A stretch of DNA of 64,000 bases from Mesostigma viride (lineage: Eukaryota > Streptophyta > Mesostigmatophyceae > Mesostigmatales > Mesostigmataceae): positions 423,120 to 487,119 of the forward strand of contig RPFO01000123.1 of NCBI GenBank assembly GCA_009746045.1, written 5' to 3'. Within the stretch, counting starts at the first letter, position 1; the number at the start of each line of letters is the position of its first letter. The translations under genes and the position numbers were made by a program. Under the pieces are notes generated by a model. The model searched no databases, had not been told where the DNA came from, and saw only the letters and a list, made by a program, of their open reading frames with translations. Shown here piece after piece: positions 11,668 through 22,600 of the stretch.

Positions 11668-12094
11668 GTTTAGTAGGGCATGGTGCATGACATTGTATGC
11701 ATGGAATAAAGATTAGTTCAATTACAAATGGGTGAGTATATATCACACTTTGAACATGCAACTATAGACAACCAAGTGAGTGTCAATAGGCTATGACCTC
11801 TAAGTGCATTGCATTGGTATTCATCAAGTTTGAGACATAAGCTAGAGTTTTTGAGAGGCACACCCATGGGATAAACACCTTAGAATATTTTATCCTATTT
11901 TAAAATCCACTTTTCCGGTCAAAAAAACACTTTTTGAGCTTTTGGCGTATAATACGCGTATAATACGTGTATAATACGAAATACGCAATACGCCGAGGTT
12001 TTGCCGTATTGCCGTATTGCCGTATTGCCGTATTGGCTCACACTGCTTTGAACCATCCTTCAACGCTGTTCCGCGGACCTCTGGCAACCCGTCC
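11668..12094. other. Gene-free stretch with two short tandem arrays
   Basis: No gene is visible. 11946-11980 holds three units of CGTATAATACG type, and 12003-12034 holds four units of GCCGTATT. Both are variants of an AATACG/CGTATT motif in opposite orientations, so the region could fold back on itself. The rest is AT-rich and unremarkable. Confidence 0.5.
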
Positions 12095-13017
12095 CCTTGA
12101 CCGAATTCGCCCTCCTCCGCCACCTCTCACAGCACGTGACGTACGCCCCTCGCTTGCGAAATGCGTAAGTTTTGGGTCGTAAGCTGGCTGCTGAGCTCCC
12201 CACCATCCCCACCGCCACCGCCACCGCCACCGCCACCGCCACCCTCCTCGCCTCCACCCCCCGCCCCCCCCCTCCGCCTCCACCGACTCCATCACCGCCC
12301 AGCTCCGTGACATTGACCAGCGCCTTAACCCTAGGGTTAAGGACAATGCAATCGCCATCGAGGTCCTGCAAAACCGGCACCGCAGGCCTCACCGCCCAGG
12401 CGGTGAAGGACATTGCCGCCAAGCCAGCCCCGGCTGGCCTGGCCGGCGATGCTCCTCCCATCCCGACCTGGGCGGACATGCTTTAGCAGCACGCCACCTC
12501 CACCACCTCCGCCGTCGCAGCACAGCTCCAGCAGCAGACGCTCGATCTCCGCGAGGAGGCCGAGCTCGCCAAGCGCAGCCTCAACGTCATTGTCAAGAAC
12601 TTCGAGATGGAGGAAGGTGAGAATTCCGAGAAGCTTGCACGTGCGTTTGAGAGAGAAATTCTTAGTCGCATGGTGGGCCTTACTGGTGAGATCGAGCTGG
12701 TCGCCCACCGCCTTCCCCGCGCGCGGGGTAAGGCAGGGGCGCCCCCGCTCCTTCTCACCTGGCGGACAAGATTTCTTTTCTCCGACGCCGCAAGCGGCTC
12801 GAGAGGACTCTCTTCACCCTTGACGACGACTTGACCCTGCATGGCGCAGCAACAACGGCGACGGGAGCTATGGCCGACCTACCTCCAGCTCCGGCAGACC
12901 AAGGCGGGGCAGCCGGTGTACTGGAAGGGGGCGGCCATCTACGTCGGCCACAAGCCCTTGCATGCCGACCCCCGCGGCCCCAACGACTCCAGACGCCCCA
13001 GCTTAGGGGAATACAGC
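12095..13017 (+). pseudogene. Family H copy 1: L1-ORF1-like protein, degenerate
   Basis: Homologous to the more complete family H frame at 23550-24890. Recognisable blocks: KPAPAGLAGDAPP...TWADML, DLREEAELAKRSLNVIVKNF, RLPRARGKAGAPPLLLTW and LTLDDDLTL-like. These are a coiled-coil-like Ala/Thr region followed by an RRM and C-terminal domain pattern like that of L1 ORF1 proteins, which bind nucleic acid as chaperones. An in-frame stop follows TWADML at about 12484 and frame changes occur near 12300, 12760 and 12840. The 5' end is poorly preserved. No RT frame follows. Confidence 0.7.
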
Positions 13018-13460
13018 AGTCGTAGTGTAGAATAGATAGACCGTGGCCATGTACATGTACGCCTCCTACAGGCACTATACCAGCTGAGCCACGCGCATTA
13101 TTTAGCCATGTACATGTGTGCCTATGATGTGCCACACTCCAGATGATGCCTAGTTTTATTTAGTTCTGCTGTGCCCATGCATGCAGAGAGCTGCTCTCTG
13201 CTGAGAGGCCACGCCTAGCTTTTGTCTAGCTATGCTGATCCTCCCCCCCATGACAGGCTCCCCCTTAGCTGGGCATAGCTTGATAGATCATGCATGGGAC
13301 GCAGGTGCCCTGGTGCACCTACTAAGAGCAAGTGTCGTTTACATTCCCACCCTTGCAGGAAGTAGCTTAGAATGTATTATAGGCCATATATGCCCCTTCT
13401 CTGGGCTATGTGCTACAGATATACTCCCAACGGAGTTATGTATGTTCCTAATTAATTAAC
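13018..13460 (+). repeat. 3' tail of family H copy 1 with terminal hairpin
   Basis: Non-coding. It contains the CTCTCTG...CAGAGAG motif typical of H tails, a GGGAATGTAAA-type block, and at 13421-13439 the hairpin ACTCC-CAAC-GGAGT followed by an AATTAATTAA tail. Confidence 0.65.
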
Positions 13461-13461
13461 T

Positions 13462-13711
13462 AATGGCGCTAGCGACTTGACCCTGGCCCAGCAACAGCGC
13501 GCTCGGCGACGCGAGCTATGGCCGACCTACCTTCGGCTCCGGCAGAGCGCAGGGGGGAAGCCGGTATACTGGAGGGGGGCGGTCATCCACGTTGACCACA
13601 AGCCCTGGCAGGCACCTCCTGCCACCTCAGACTAGGGAATATATACCAGTAGTGTAGATTAGTCAGGCTTAGCCTAGCATGTGGCCCACGCGCATTAATT
13701 AATTAATTATC
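13462..13711 (+). pseudogene. 5'-truncated family H fragment (ORF1 C-terminus)
   Basis: Starts inside the last ORF1 block (LTLAQQQRARRRELWPTYLRLRQ-like, GGKPVYWRGAVIHVDHKPW) and runs to the stop and the first part of the 3' tail, ending in AATTAATTAATT. Typical 5' truncation of a target-primed retroposon. Confidence 0.65.
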
Positions 13712-15108
13712 AACATCACTCCGTTGGGAGTCGATGTAGCACATATCCCTGAGAAGGGGCATATGGCTTTAATACATCCTAGGCTACTTCATGCAAGGGT
13801 GGGAATGTAAGCTACCCGTGCTGTAGGTGCACCAGGGCACCCGCACCACCATGCTGTCTCAGGTTCAACCCGCCTAAGGGGGGGATCCTGGCACGGGGGA
13901 GGAAGATCATCATGGCTATACAAGAGCTAGGACATGGCTTCTCGACAGAGAGCATCTCTCTGCATGGCATAGCAGGGCTAAATTCTTAATGCAACATCCA
14001 TGGCCCGGGTCCCATTATAGGCATGGCTTGGCTAAATTCTGAAGGCAACATCCATGGGGGCCATTATGGGCGCACATGCGCGTGGGCCACATGCTAGGCT
14101 AAGCCTTACTAATCTACACTACTGGTATATATATTCCTAGCTATTAGGTTCCTCCCGTTAGGCGTTTCCATTGGTCTTATCGTAGTATAGAGCTTTGACA
14201 TGGCTCTGTATATAGGTTTATAGCTGGGCGTTTGCTTTGGTTTGAGTGATTTTACTCTGCTGTAAGTAATTATATTTTTAAAATATATATTCCTAGTAGT
14301 CTGAGGTGGCAGGAGGGGGCTGCCAGGGCTTGTGGTCAACGTGGATGACCGCCCCCCTCCAGTATAGGTACCGGCTTCCCCCTTGCGCTCTGCCGGAGCT
14401 GAAGGTATAGGTCGGCCATAGCTCGCGTCGCCGCTGTTGCTGGGCCAGGGTCAAGTCGTCGTCCAGCGTGAAGCGAGTCTCCGAGATCTTCTTGCGGTTT
14501 TTAAGAAACAACACCTTGTCCGCCATGTACTTAAAGGTGAGGAGCACGGGTGCCGGGCCAGCCTTCCCCCGCGCGCGGGGGAGGCGGACAGCCGACATGT
14601 CCAGCTCACCAGTGAGTAACATGGGGGCAAGAATGGCGCGCTCAGAAATGCCTCAAGAAGGCTCGTGGAGGTCTCACCTGCCGGCTGGTCGAAGTGCTTG
14701 ACGATGACATTGTGGCTGCGCCGGGCGATGTCGGCTTCCTCGCGAAGGTCGAGGGCTTGTTGCTTGAGTTGTGCCGAGATGGTGGAGGTGGTGGAGGTGG
14801 TGTGCTGCTTAAGCAAGTCCGCCCAGGTGGAGGGAGCATCGCCGGGGCCGGGCCAGCAGATGCCGGCTGGGCGGCGATGTCCTTCACCGCCTGGGCGGTG
14901 AGGCCGGCGGTGTCATGCAAGCTCTCAAGGGCGTTAATTGGCGGTGGCTTGAAGGCGTTGGTCGAGGTCGAGGAGCTGGGCTTTGATGTCGGCAGTGGAG
15001 GCGGAGATGGCAGTGGAGGTGGAGGCGGCCGGCGGTGGAAATGTGAGGAAGTTCAGCAGTCAGCGTGCCACCCATTGCTGCTACGTCGGCAGCAAGCTAG
15101 GGGGTCAC
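13712..15108 (-). pseudogene. Family H copy 2, 3' half (split by Copia-B)
   Basis: Minus-strand continuation of the ORF1 copy whose 5' half is at 22601-23154. Joining across Copia-B at GTGAC resumes the block QHVT-PLAADVAAMGGTLTAELPHI, apart from an extra in-frame TAG just after the junction. The C-terminal part is well preserved (14816-14293: DLREEADIARRSHNVIVKHFDQPAGE, LDDDLTLAQQQRRRELWPTY, AVIHVDHKPW). The 3' tail runs to a hairpin at 13714-13736 (ACTCC-CAAC-GGAGT on the minus strand) and (TTAA)n. Confidence 0.72.
14141..14282. mobile_element. 142-bp insertion with 14-bp target duplication
   Basis: Flanked by ATATATATTCCTAG at 14127-14140 and 14283-14296. Other H copies have the uninterrupted site (CTAGGGAATATATACCAG at about 13633). 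The length of the duplication suggests target-primed retroposition. The inserted sequence is not recognised and has no clear A-tail. Confidence 0.6.
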
Positions 15109-15484
15109 AGTTATGGACACACTGAGCTTGGAATGCTTGGGCACTGCCAAATGGCGTGTGTGTGAACGACGAGACACCTTGGCATTAGGATAATGTGGCA
15201 CATATACCGCTGGCCAGCCGTCAACGATGGCTGGCCAGACTTTGCGTAAGTTAAACTAACTTACTGATCCTGGACGGACTAGCCTATCAGTTACAACCTG
15301 ATCTAGTCAGTCCTAACATGACAACTACAGTCCCGGTACTGAGGTACCGGCTCATCACATACTGAGTACAGCCACGTGTCCATGCCACGACTGCTCTAGT
15401 CCAGCACCGTCCCAGTACCCAATTGGGCGCCGGCGGTGCTGGCACGTGTCCACTTAGGCTACAGGCGGGAGACTTAGACTAACT
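15109..15484 (-). repeat. 3' LTR of Copia-B
   Basis: Preceded on the minus strand by the polypurine tract ending AAAGTGGG. Contains hairpins such as GCTGGCCAGCC...GGCTGGCCAG, a CCGGTAC/GTACCGG palindrome, and CAGCACCG...CGGTGCTG. Confidence 0.92.
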
Positions 15485-15867
15485 CCCACTTTAAGTTTTC
15501 TTTGGGTTTCAACAGAAACACACATAGCCATCAAATGGACGCAGCCATTCCCAATGCCTTAAAAAACTGTCAGATAACCTACTAGGACCCAAAGGTCACC
15601 TCACACATGTACAAGAGATGCATTAAAAAGGCCCCATGTCTCAAGCATGGTTTCTTAACTGAGTGAGATGGGTGCTCCAGGCCCCAGCATGTCATGGTCA
15701 TCCAAACAAGTGTCTCACAAAATTTTATTCAATAAATAACACATTCATCATGTCCCAACTTTCTAGACCAGTGCTTCTCACTGTCAGAAAACTACCCAGC
15801 TGCCACTGCAGCCTTTCAGCTGCAGTATTAGGCAGGGGGTCATGGGCTAACATGTACAATGTGCCAG

Positions 15868-18800
15868 TCACTTCAGACTGTAACCAGGGTTCATCAACCC
15901 ATACAAGACCTGGTATTGTGGTCCTGCTGCTTGTGGCACCTTGGTCAGTGCATCTGCAGCATTGTCTTTGTCCCTGACGTGGGCTTTAGACTCCAGGTAC
16001 TTGCATTCCTGTTTTAGCACAATCCAATCCAGGTCCGAGTGTACAGCCAAAGGATTGGCAAGGAAAGAGATGATAGATTGAGAGTCAGTCAGCAAATGTG
16101 CTTTCACTCCTGCAGAGCTACCAGCCTGGTGTTGAAGCCAGACCAGCAAGTGATTGAGATACCTTGCATGCAAGACAGAAGATACCACAGCCCTGCATTC
16201 AGCTACATTGCTACTCACAGCTTTCCTCTTGTGCAATCTACTGAACCAGGAGACTAGTGACTTCTTCCCACCTTGGTTATGCAGGAAAAACAATCCAGCC
16301 TCTCTGGCTTGAACCTTGGTAACTACCCTGGACTCCATTGAACTATCCATCATGCACGTGATGTGAATGGGAGTAAACAGGTCCAGTGAGTGAAGCATCA
16401 AAGGTGGACCATCATGCAACAACTGCTTGATTGCCCGTGCTCCTACCTCCTGTAGTACCTCATCATCTACCCTGCTCACAAAAGCCAGGTGGGGTGCACA
16501 TGTAGCACATAGCCAACCAAGCTTGCCTCTAATGGTAGGGCACATGTCAGGGGTGATGTGAACAGGCAGGACATCCAGACAAGACTTAATGTATTCAGCA
16601 GAGGCCTGCATGGAACAAACCCAGCTGCCCTGCTGCTGCAGCAACTCAAGCATCATGCCACAGAACTTGACTGGCTCCTTGCCCAGCTCTAGCTGCTTGC
16701 CAATCTCAAAACTGGCAGACACCTGAGCTATGAAAGCATCCACTGCAGCTCTAGGACCTGAGATTAACTGATCATCCCCATGCCAGACAAACATCATCAT
16801 TCCATCAGGGTGTGGGATGACAAACAAGCAAGGGTCAATGTCATCATAGGTGGCCCCTAGCTTCATGAATACCTCCTGTGCAGACAGCCTAAAAATTTTT
16901 GGAGCTGACTGCAACCCTTCAACCCCCAGGTTTGGCCTCAACAAGGGTTGAACAATATCCCTGTGCCACACCTTAGGAGTATTCACCACGTATACCTGAC
17001 CTCTCCAGACCTGCTGTGCTATGGCAGGGTCCCCCTTTAGAAAGGCTCTTTTGATATCTGTGGCTTTACACACATAATCCTTCCCTGTATTAAGCTGATG
17101 CAAAAACAAGGAAAGCAACACCTTGAGAGACGTTTGCTGAATACCAGGAGTATAAAGCTCAGCCTCTGTCAGCTCTGTAGAGCCCCTGAACTCAGTGACA
17201 CATGGCCTAGCATGGAAAATGGGTGGTCCCCCATCAGCCTGAGGTTTATGCTTGCACACAAACTTTAACCTTAGCTTCTTGGCTCCAGCTGGCATAGCAT
17301 CAAGAGGAGTCACAGGTGGTGTGTGTGTGGGACTACGTGCATCTGGAACAACCCACTCCTCCCTGGCTTTGGTAAAAGCCTCCAGCCACTTAAGAAACCC
17401 AATCTGCGTCTGGCAGTCCCGTACAATATCATCATAGGACAGGGGAGACATGGATGCAACATCCCATCTACCAAGCCCAAACGCTGAAGGGTGTAGCTTT
17501 TGAGAGTGTATGAGGTCCTCCACACACGGTTCCTGACCTGGGAGGTACTTGGGCTTAACTGCATTGATGGCAGCATCCAACCCAGTGCTAATCTGGCTCA
17601 AAGGGATTTTAAAATGATCTAGAGGCACCTGTCCTACCCCTGCCACACTCAACCTCCCAGCTGAGATGACAACACCAGGGTAAGATACAAAAGGTTCCCC
17701 TAACAGGGCATTCCCTGAGTAACCCTCAACCACCTGAAATGGAGTGGGCATACCCAAGATTTGAATGCTCACCTGACCTTTGACCTGCATTTTGGTTTTG
17801 CCTGAAAAATCTGACACTCTAGCCCATGGTGAGGCCTTCATTTTCAGACCAGATACAGCTGCTGCACTGATGATACTCACCTGTGCTTGGGTGTCTACAG
17901 CCAAAATACTAGGATCTTGACCTGCATCCCCTACAGCATTGACTTGTGCTGTACCTGTTGCCACAACTGCTTTAGTGTTGTGTGCCTTGTGCAAGGCCTT
18001 AAGAATCTCAGCAAATGACTTCCTGGGAACGACAGGATCTGCTCTATTTTGTGACTCCTCCAGGTGTGAGGGAGGTGCTACCTGCTGCTCACCCTGTGCA
18101 CCGTCCTCCTGCCCAGGTGGACTATTGGGTTGTAGTGGGGCTGCACTACTGAGGAACACAGGAGCTTCTACTGTGGTACTAGTGCTTGCATCAATGACGT
18201 CCTTAGCCAATTCATTGGGTGAGATCAATCCACCAGACTCCTGCTCTGAATCCATGTCCAAGAATTCTACCCCTGACACGTCTGCCAGTGGTGGGTAATA
18301 AAGCTTGAGTCTATGCTTGCTGACCACACGCTCTCTGTCATGTTGTATAGTGACTGCAGTCCCTTCTTCATGAATTTTGGTGACTACAGCTGGACCGTGC
18401 CATCTGGCAGAGTGTGCTCTTCCTCTGTCACCCTCTCTGAAAAACAACACATGGTCCCCCACTTCAAACACAGGCCTGGCATTATTTTTGTCTTTCTTTG
18501 CCAGCAACTTGGCTAAGTGCTGCCTTTGTGTGTTGTAGTGAGTGTGTACCTCTGAAGCATAGCTGCCTGACTGAAGGCCAGTTGGGGTGATTTCCCCAAA
18601 AGGTGAGGACATTATTGGTTTGGCGTTTAGCTGGGTAGTCACCCCTGCTGCCCAAGATGCCCTGTCAGCATAGCTACCAGAGTCAGCCAACCTGGATGGC
18701 ATTTTTCTTATCACATCCCTGATGGCTCTCATGGTACGTTCTACCAACCCCTGACGTTCATGATCTTGAGCCCCAGACACTTCTATCTTGGGCAGGTCAT

Positions 18801-19601
18801 TCCTGTCCTGGATGCAGAGAAACTGCTGATCCAGCATTACTTTTTCAATGGGGTGAAAACGTGCCAAGGCTATCTGTAAAGCTCTGTGCAGCTGCTCTTT
18901 ATCCATCCCAGGCAGGGCTCCACTACCACAAACCTTGACCAGGCATCCTTTATGACTAGGTAGTATACCGTGTCCTTCACCACGTGTATAACATCCCCAA
19001 CCAGTTTGCCTCTAGCCAGTGGTGGTGTGGCCACATGCCATTTTCTGGGCTTAGGAGCATATAGCTGACATTGCTCACAGTGCTTACGTACGTGCCTGCA
19101 CATCTGTTCCAGATCATGGCCTTGTATTTTATTGGCTAGCCTTTCAGCCACAGCCTCATGGCCCATAACCTTGTGCAGTTGCTCTGCTAGAGCACCATAC
19201 GTGATTACCTTTTCTGCTGCTGCACTAAGGGAAGCTATGGTGGGGTCACGCATCATGTGTGACAGTGTCATGTCATATGCCACTTCCCAATCCACATCAT
19301 CACACTCAGGCAACACTTGGCAGACAGAAGGTAACAGGAAACCATTTGTGAAAAATGGTGAGGGTAGCTTACAGGAGTCTCCCTGGTCTGCCGCCCCCGC
19401 GCGGTTGTAGCGCCCTGGCGTGTTCTTGTTGTGCCTGGGAGCCGTGCAGCGCGCTCCTGCTGCAATGGGGTGACGTGTTTTCCAGCATCCAGGACAAACA
19501 TCAACGTCAGAACCATAGTCGGGTTTGCCCTTCCAGCAATCATCTTTTAGGTGCCCCTTACAAAGGCACCTAGTGCAATGTTTGGTGGGGTCATGAGGCA
19601 A
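15868..19601 (-). pseudogene. Pol of Copia-B (zinc knuckle, INT, PR-like, RT, RNase H), one frameshift
   Basis: The N-terminal part 19601-18870 carries Cys knuckles (CTRCLCKGHLKDDC, CPGCWKTRHPIAAGARC), the integrase zinc finger (HKVMGH, CEQC) and the first core Asp (GDVIHV). A one-base frame change near 18905, next to LPGMDKEQL, leads into 18906-15868. There follow integrase Asp (VMLDQQF) and Glu (HERQGLVERT), a retropepsin-like domain (AVDTQAQVSIIS, NALLGEPFV), RT (ATDIKRAFLKG, FVWHGDDQL) and RNase H (MMDSSMES, VAECRA, LLTDSQS, NAADALTK). The domain order and the DTQ and HGDD variants are the same as in Copia-A2 despite clear overall divergence. The repaired enzyme would support the element's own transposition; this copy cannot make it in one piece. 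Confidence 0.88.
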
Positions 19602-19750
19602 CCTCTTGTCCCCCCTGCTGGCTTAGCACCCCCTGGCTTGCTAGCTCCCCCACTTTGTTTTCTGTTTTTATTGTTATTGTTCTTTCCCCCCCCTTGTTTC
19701 CACCTCCCCCACTTTTGTTGTTTTTGTTTTTATCCCCCCCATTACCGCCT

Positions 19751-20968
19751 TTACCTGGGCACCAGCGACTGCATCTGCTTCTTGGAGAGCCCCGTACCTG
19801 AGGCTTCCTCCCCCTTTACCTGCTTCACCTTTACATCCTTGGCTGCAGCAGCAAACGGCTCTAGGCATTGCTGCACATAGGCCATTGCCTTCCTGAAGTC
19901 CTCCCACTTATCCTTCAGACCTGCCAGTATGACTGACAGGGTGGTAGGGTCCAGTTCTGCCTTTTGTAGCCATAGGTGTACTAGGTACTTGGCATTGAGC
20001 TTCTTCAGCTCCTCATCCCCCTCTATGTACATGACATACTTTTTGTTGTCACTCACATAGTCACGCTTATTGACCTTATACGCTTCTATCCACTGGAAGC
20101 CCTTAAGTACTTCTAAGTGCTCCCCCGTGGTAACAAGTGCCCTAAGGTCAACCATGAACTGCGCCCACAACACATTTTCTGCCACGTCTACCCCGCTGCT
20201 GGCACGCTTTTGGTACAATTGTACCAACTGCTGGATAGGCTTGGCAGATTGATGGATGGGTGTGGATGCACGTAGGGATGCAAACCAATCACGGACATTA
20301 TCACTAGCATATGCATGTGACAACCACTCCCTAGCTTCGTCCTGGGTATGGCCCTCTGGCAAGCCCGGAAACACTAGCTTATCCTCTTTCTTTTTTGGAT
20401 CAAACCTGGGCCTATTCAAGGCCATGTTGGAGGTTGTGGTCGTTCCTGCTGGTGGTGGCTGCTGCTGCTGCTGCTGTTGCTGTTGCTGCTGCTGCTGCTG
20501 CCGCTCCCCGCCCTCGTGCCGTGTTGGTGCAGACTCCTGGGTGCCGTGTCCTCCCCCGCCCTGGTTGCCCCCCCTCTCTCCGTCATCCTCCCCCTCGTCC
20601 CTCTCGTCCCTCCTGCGTTTTTGCTGTGGCTGGCACGCCTCCTCCGGTGCCCTTCGCTTTGCTGGCTTCAGCGAGGCCACCAGCCTCGCCACCGTGTCTG
20701 CTAGGCGGCCATGCTCCGCCGGGGTGAGCTCCCGCCCCTCGTCCAGCATCTGCTGGGCCAGTTGGAGTTGCCTCCGGATGTCCTCCCGGTGCGACAAGGT
20801 CGCTGGACCGGGTTCGCCCCGGTGCGTCACCCTGGTCCTTGCCGCTGTGCCGTCTCGGTTTGAAATGGTATGCGTGGGCTGCGACAAGAAATGGTACAGT
20901 TGCTCGGTGGAAATGCGCTCATCCGGCATCAAACCAAATTCAGCTCTTATACCGCCTCCCCCATGCAT
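19751..20968 (-). pseudogene. Gag of Copia-B, structural part
   Basis: A 405-codon open frame. It has a Gln run encoded by CTG repeats (about 20456-20500), then the structural core LVFPGLPEGHTQDEAREWL...VRDWFASL...FQWIEAYKVNKRDYVSDNKKYVMY, colinear with Copia-A Gag. It overlaps the upstream frame by 22 bases and stops about 150 bases before the zinc-knuckle frame. That gap (19602-19750) reads as a Lys/Gly/Asn-rich linker only with frame changes, so gag and pol were probably once fused. Confidence 0.72.
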
Positions 20969-21435
20969 CCCCTCACCGCAGCCTTCTTGATGTTCTTCGA
21001 CATACGGCGTCGCTGCTTCAGCATACGCCTCTCCAGTCGGCCTACGCTGGCCTCCCAGATGGCCAGCTTCCTGCGGTAGCGCGCCTCGGCTTCCCTACGA
21101 GCCGGCCCCTGCAGCGGTGCCAACTCGGCGACCTTCCTGTATTTCCAGGTCTTCATGTCGCGGGTGAGACGCTCACACCTCACCTTGGTGTGAGACATCT
21201 TCACCCGAATTCTGGCCGCGAGCGCCTCCGCCCTGTCGCGCTCTTGCTGCTCGCGCAGCTTCCTCTGCGCAATCGCCTCGCGCCTGCGCTGCTTCTTCGC
21301 CCTCTCCGCCTGGAAGACCTCCATCCTCCGCTTGGCCTCCTTCTCGCGCTCCTGCATCGCTGGTGTCATCTCCACCAGGTCTTCAGCGTCCGAAGCCGAC
21401 GGGCCCGTCAGAGAAAACTCTGACTCTTGTAGCAC
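20947..21435 (-). CDS. Arg/Glu-rich coiled-coil frame in Copia-B gag region
   Basis: 163 codons, strongly charged (REKEAKRRMEVFQAERAKKQRRREA), predicted by eye to be a long helix or coiled coil, with conserved Trp/Tyr near KTWKYRKVAEL. It overlaps the following gag frame. It is either a separate small protein or, more likely, the middle of a gag frame split by indels. No known domain is recognised. Confidence 0.45.
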   Translation of the reverse strand: MLQESEFSLTGPSASDAEDLVEMTPAMQEREKEAKRRMEVFQAERAKKQRRREAIAQRKLREQQERDRAEALAARIRVKMSHTKVRCERLTRDMKTWKYRKVAELAPLQGPARREAEARYRRKLAIWEASVGRLERRMLKQRRRMSKNIKKAAVRGCMGEAV

Positions 21436-21487
21436 CCCGTCGATCTCCCGCGGGATGGTCTCGGACCTGCGAAGACGTTGAAAACAG

Positions 21488-22120
21488 CTAGGCCAGGTCG
21501 CCCCGCCTGACCACCTCGTAGGTCGGCGAGGCCGGCCTCCTCAGGGCCGCCCGGACCCTCGCAGCATCCTCCATCTGAGCTGCCCGCTCACGTGACCTCA
21601 CGTCCAGCCTCCTCTCCTCAGCTGACTCCTGCTCAGCCATGCGACGTGCCAGTGCCGCGTCGGCCTCCACCTGAGCCGAGCGTGCCTCATCCGCCGATGA
21701 GGGCTGCATCCCGAATAACCCGAGAGAGCTCGAGTCGGACTCCCCTCCCGACTGCTCCCCCGAGGAGGTGACACCCGGCCCCGCACCACATGGTGCATAT
21801 GGCGGGCCCCGTGGTGCACGAGCCACTACCGGCGTCGAACCCCTCACCCTACGCATTAATGGAATGCGCACCACCTCCTGCACGACATCCCTATACGACG
21901 GGTCATCCTCCTCGATGTCGTCCGGGTGCGTCTCGTCCCGGGTCTGCCGTTCCAGAATTTCCTGGCGCAGGCTCGCCAAGTCCGAATCGGACGTCCCCGA
22001 GTCATCAGACAGCGGGGACGACGAAGACGACTGATACTGCGTGACTGATGGCGACTCCTCCTCCGAGGAAGTCGCGCCCATCAGGGCCTTGCCCTTGTTG
22101 TTGGGAGTCTTGGGAGCCAT
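21488..22120 (-). CDS. N-terminal gag frame of Copia-B
   Basis: The ATG at 22120 (MAPKTPNNKGKAL) lies about 100 bases inside the 5' LTR and matches the position and the N-rich/KGK start of Copia-A Gag. 210 codons: a Ser-rich acidic first half (SSSSSPLSDDSGTSDSD) and an Ala/Glu/Arg helical second half (ARRMAEQESAEERRLDVRSRERAAQME). It ends in a stop 50 bases before the next frame. No catalytic motif. Likely the start of the ancestral Gag. Confidence 0.55.
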   Translation of the reverse strand: MAPKTPNNKGKALMGATSSEEESPSVTQYQSSSSSPLSDDSGTSDSDLASLRQEILERQTRDETHPDDIEEDDPSYRDVVQEVVRIPLMRRVRGSTPVVARAPRGPPYAPCGAGPGVTSSGEQSGGESDSSSLGLFGMQPSSADEARSAQVEADAALARRMAEQESAEERRLDVRSRERAAQMEDAARVRAALRRPASPTYEVVRRGDLA

Positions 22121-22224
22121 TGGTACAAAAAAATAGGTAGAAAATGAAGTGGGTTTTCGCGAAATAAACGCTGTGAACGCTCGTCGTCTCTCACGTGTGT
22201 ATGTTTACGGAGTTTTTTAATGCA

Positions 22225-22600
22225 AGTTATGGACACACTGAGCTTGGAATGCTTGGGCACTGCCAAATGGCGTGTGTGTGAACGACGAGACACCTTGGCA
22301 TTAGGATAATGTGGCACATATACCGCTGGCCAGCCGTCAACGATGGCTGGCCAGACTTTGCGTAAGTTAAACTAACTTACTGATCCTGGACGGACTAGCC
22401 TATCAGTTACAACCTGATCTAGTCAGTCCTAACATGACAACTACAGTCCCGGTACTGAGGTACCGGCTCATCACATACTGAGTACAGCCACGTGTCCATG
22501 CCACGACTGCTCTAGTCCAGCACCGTCCCAGTACCCAATTGGGCGCCGGCGGTGCTGGCACGTGTCCACTTAGGCTACAGGCGGGAGACTTAGACTAACT
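22225..22600 (-). repeat. 5' LTR of Copia-B
   Basis: Same length as the 15109 LTR and no difference seen between them. The leader between the LTR and the gag ATG is 22121-22224. The sequence just inside the LTR does not begin with TGG, so the primer is unclear. Confidence 0.92.

Larger units (their letters stand above)
15109..22600 (-). mobile_element. Copia-B, full-length Ty1/copia element nested in family H copy 2
   Basis: LTRs are 15109-15484 and 22225-22600, 376 bp each and identical as far as I can see by eye. They are flanked by the 5-bp duplication GTCAC (15104-15108 and 22601-22605). The minus strand reads LTR, gag, zinc knuckle, integrase, PR-like, RT, RNase H, LTR. LTR ends are AGTTAG...TAACT, not TG...CA. 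Identical LTRs imply recent insertion, but gag and pol carry frameshifts. Confidence 0.93.
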
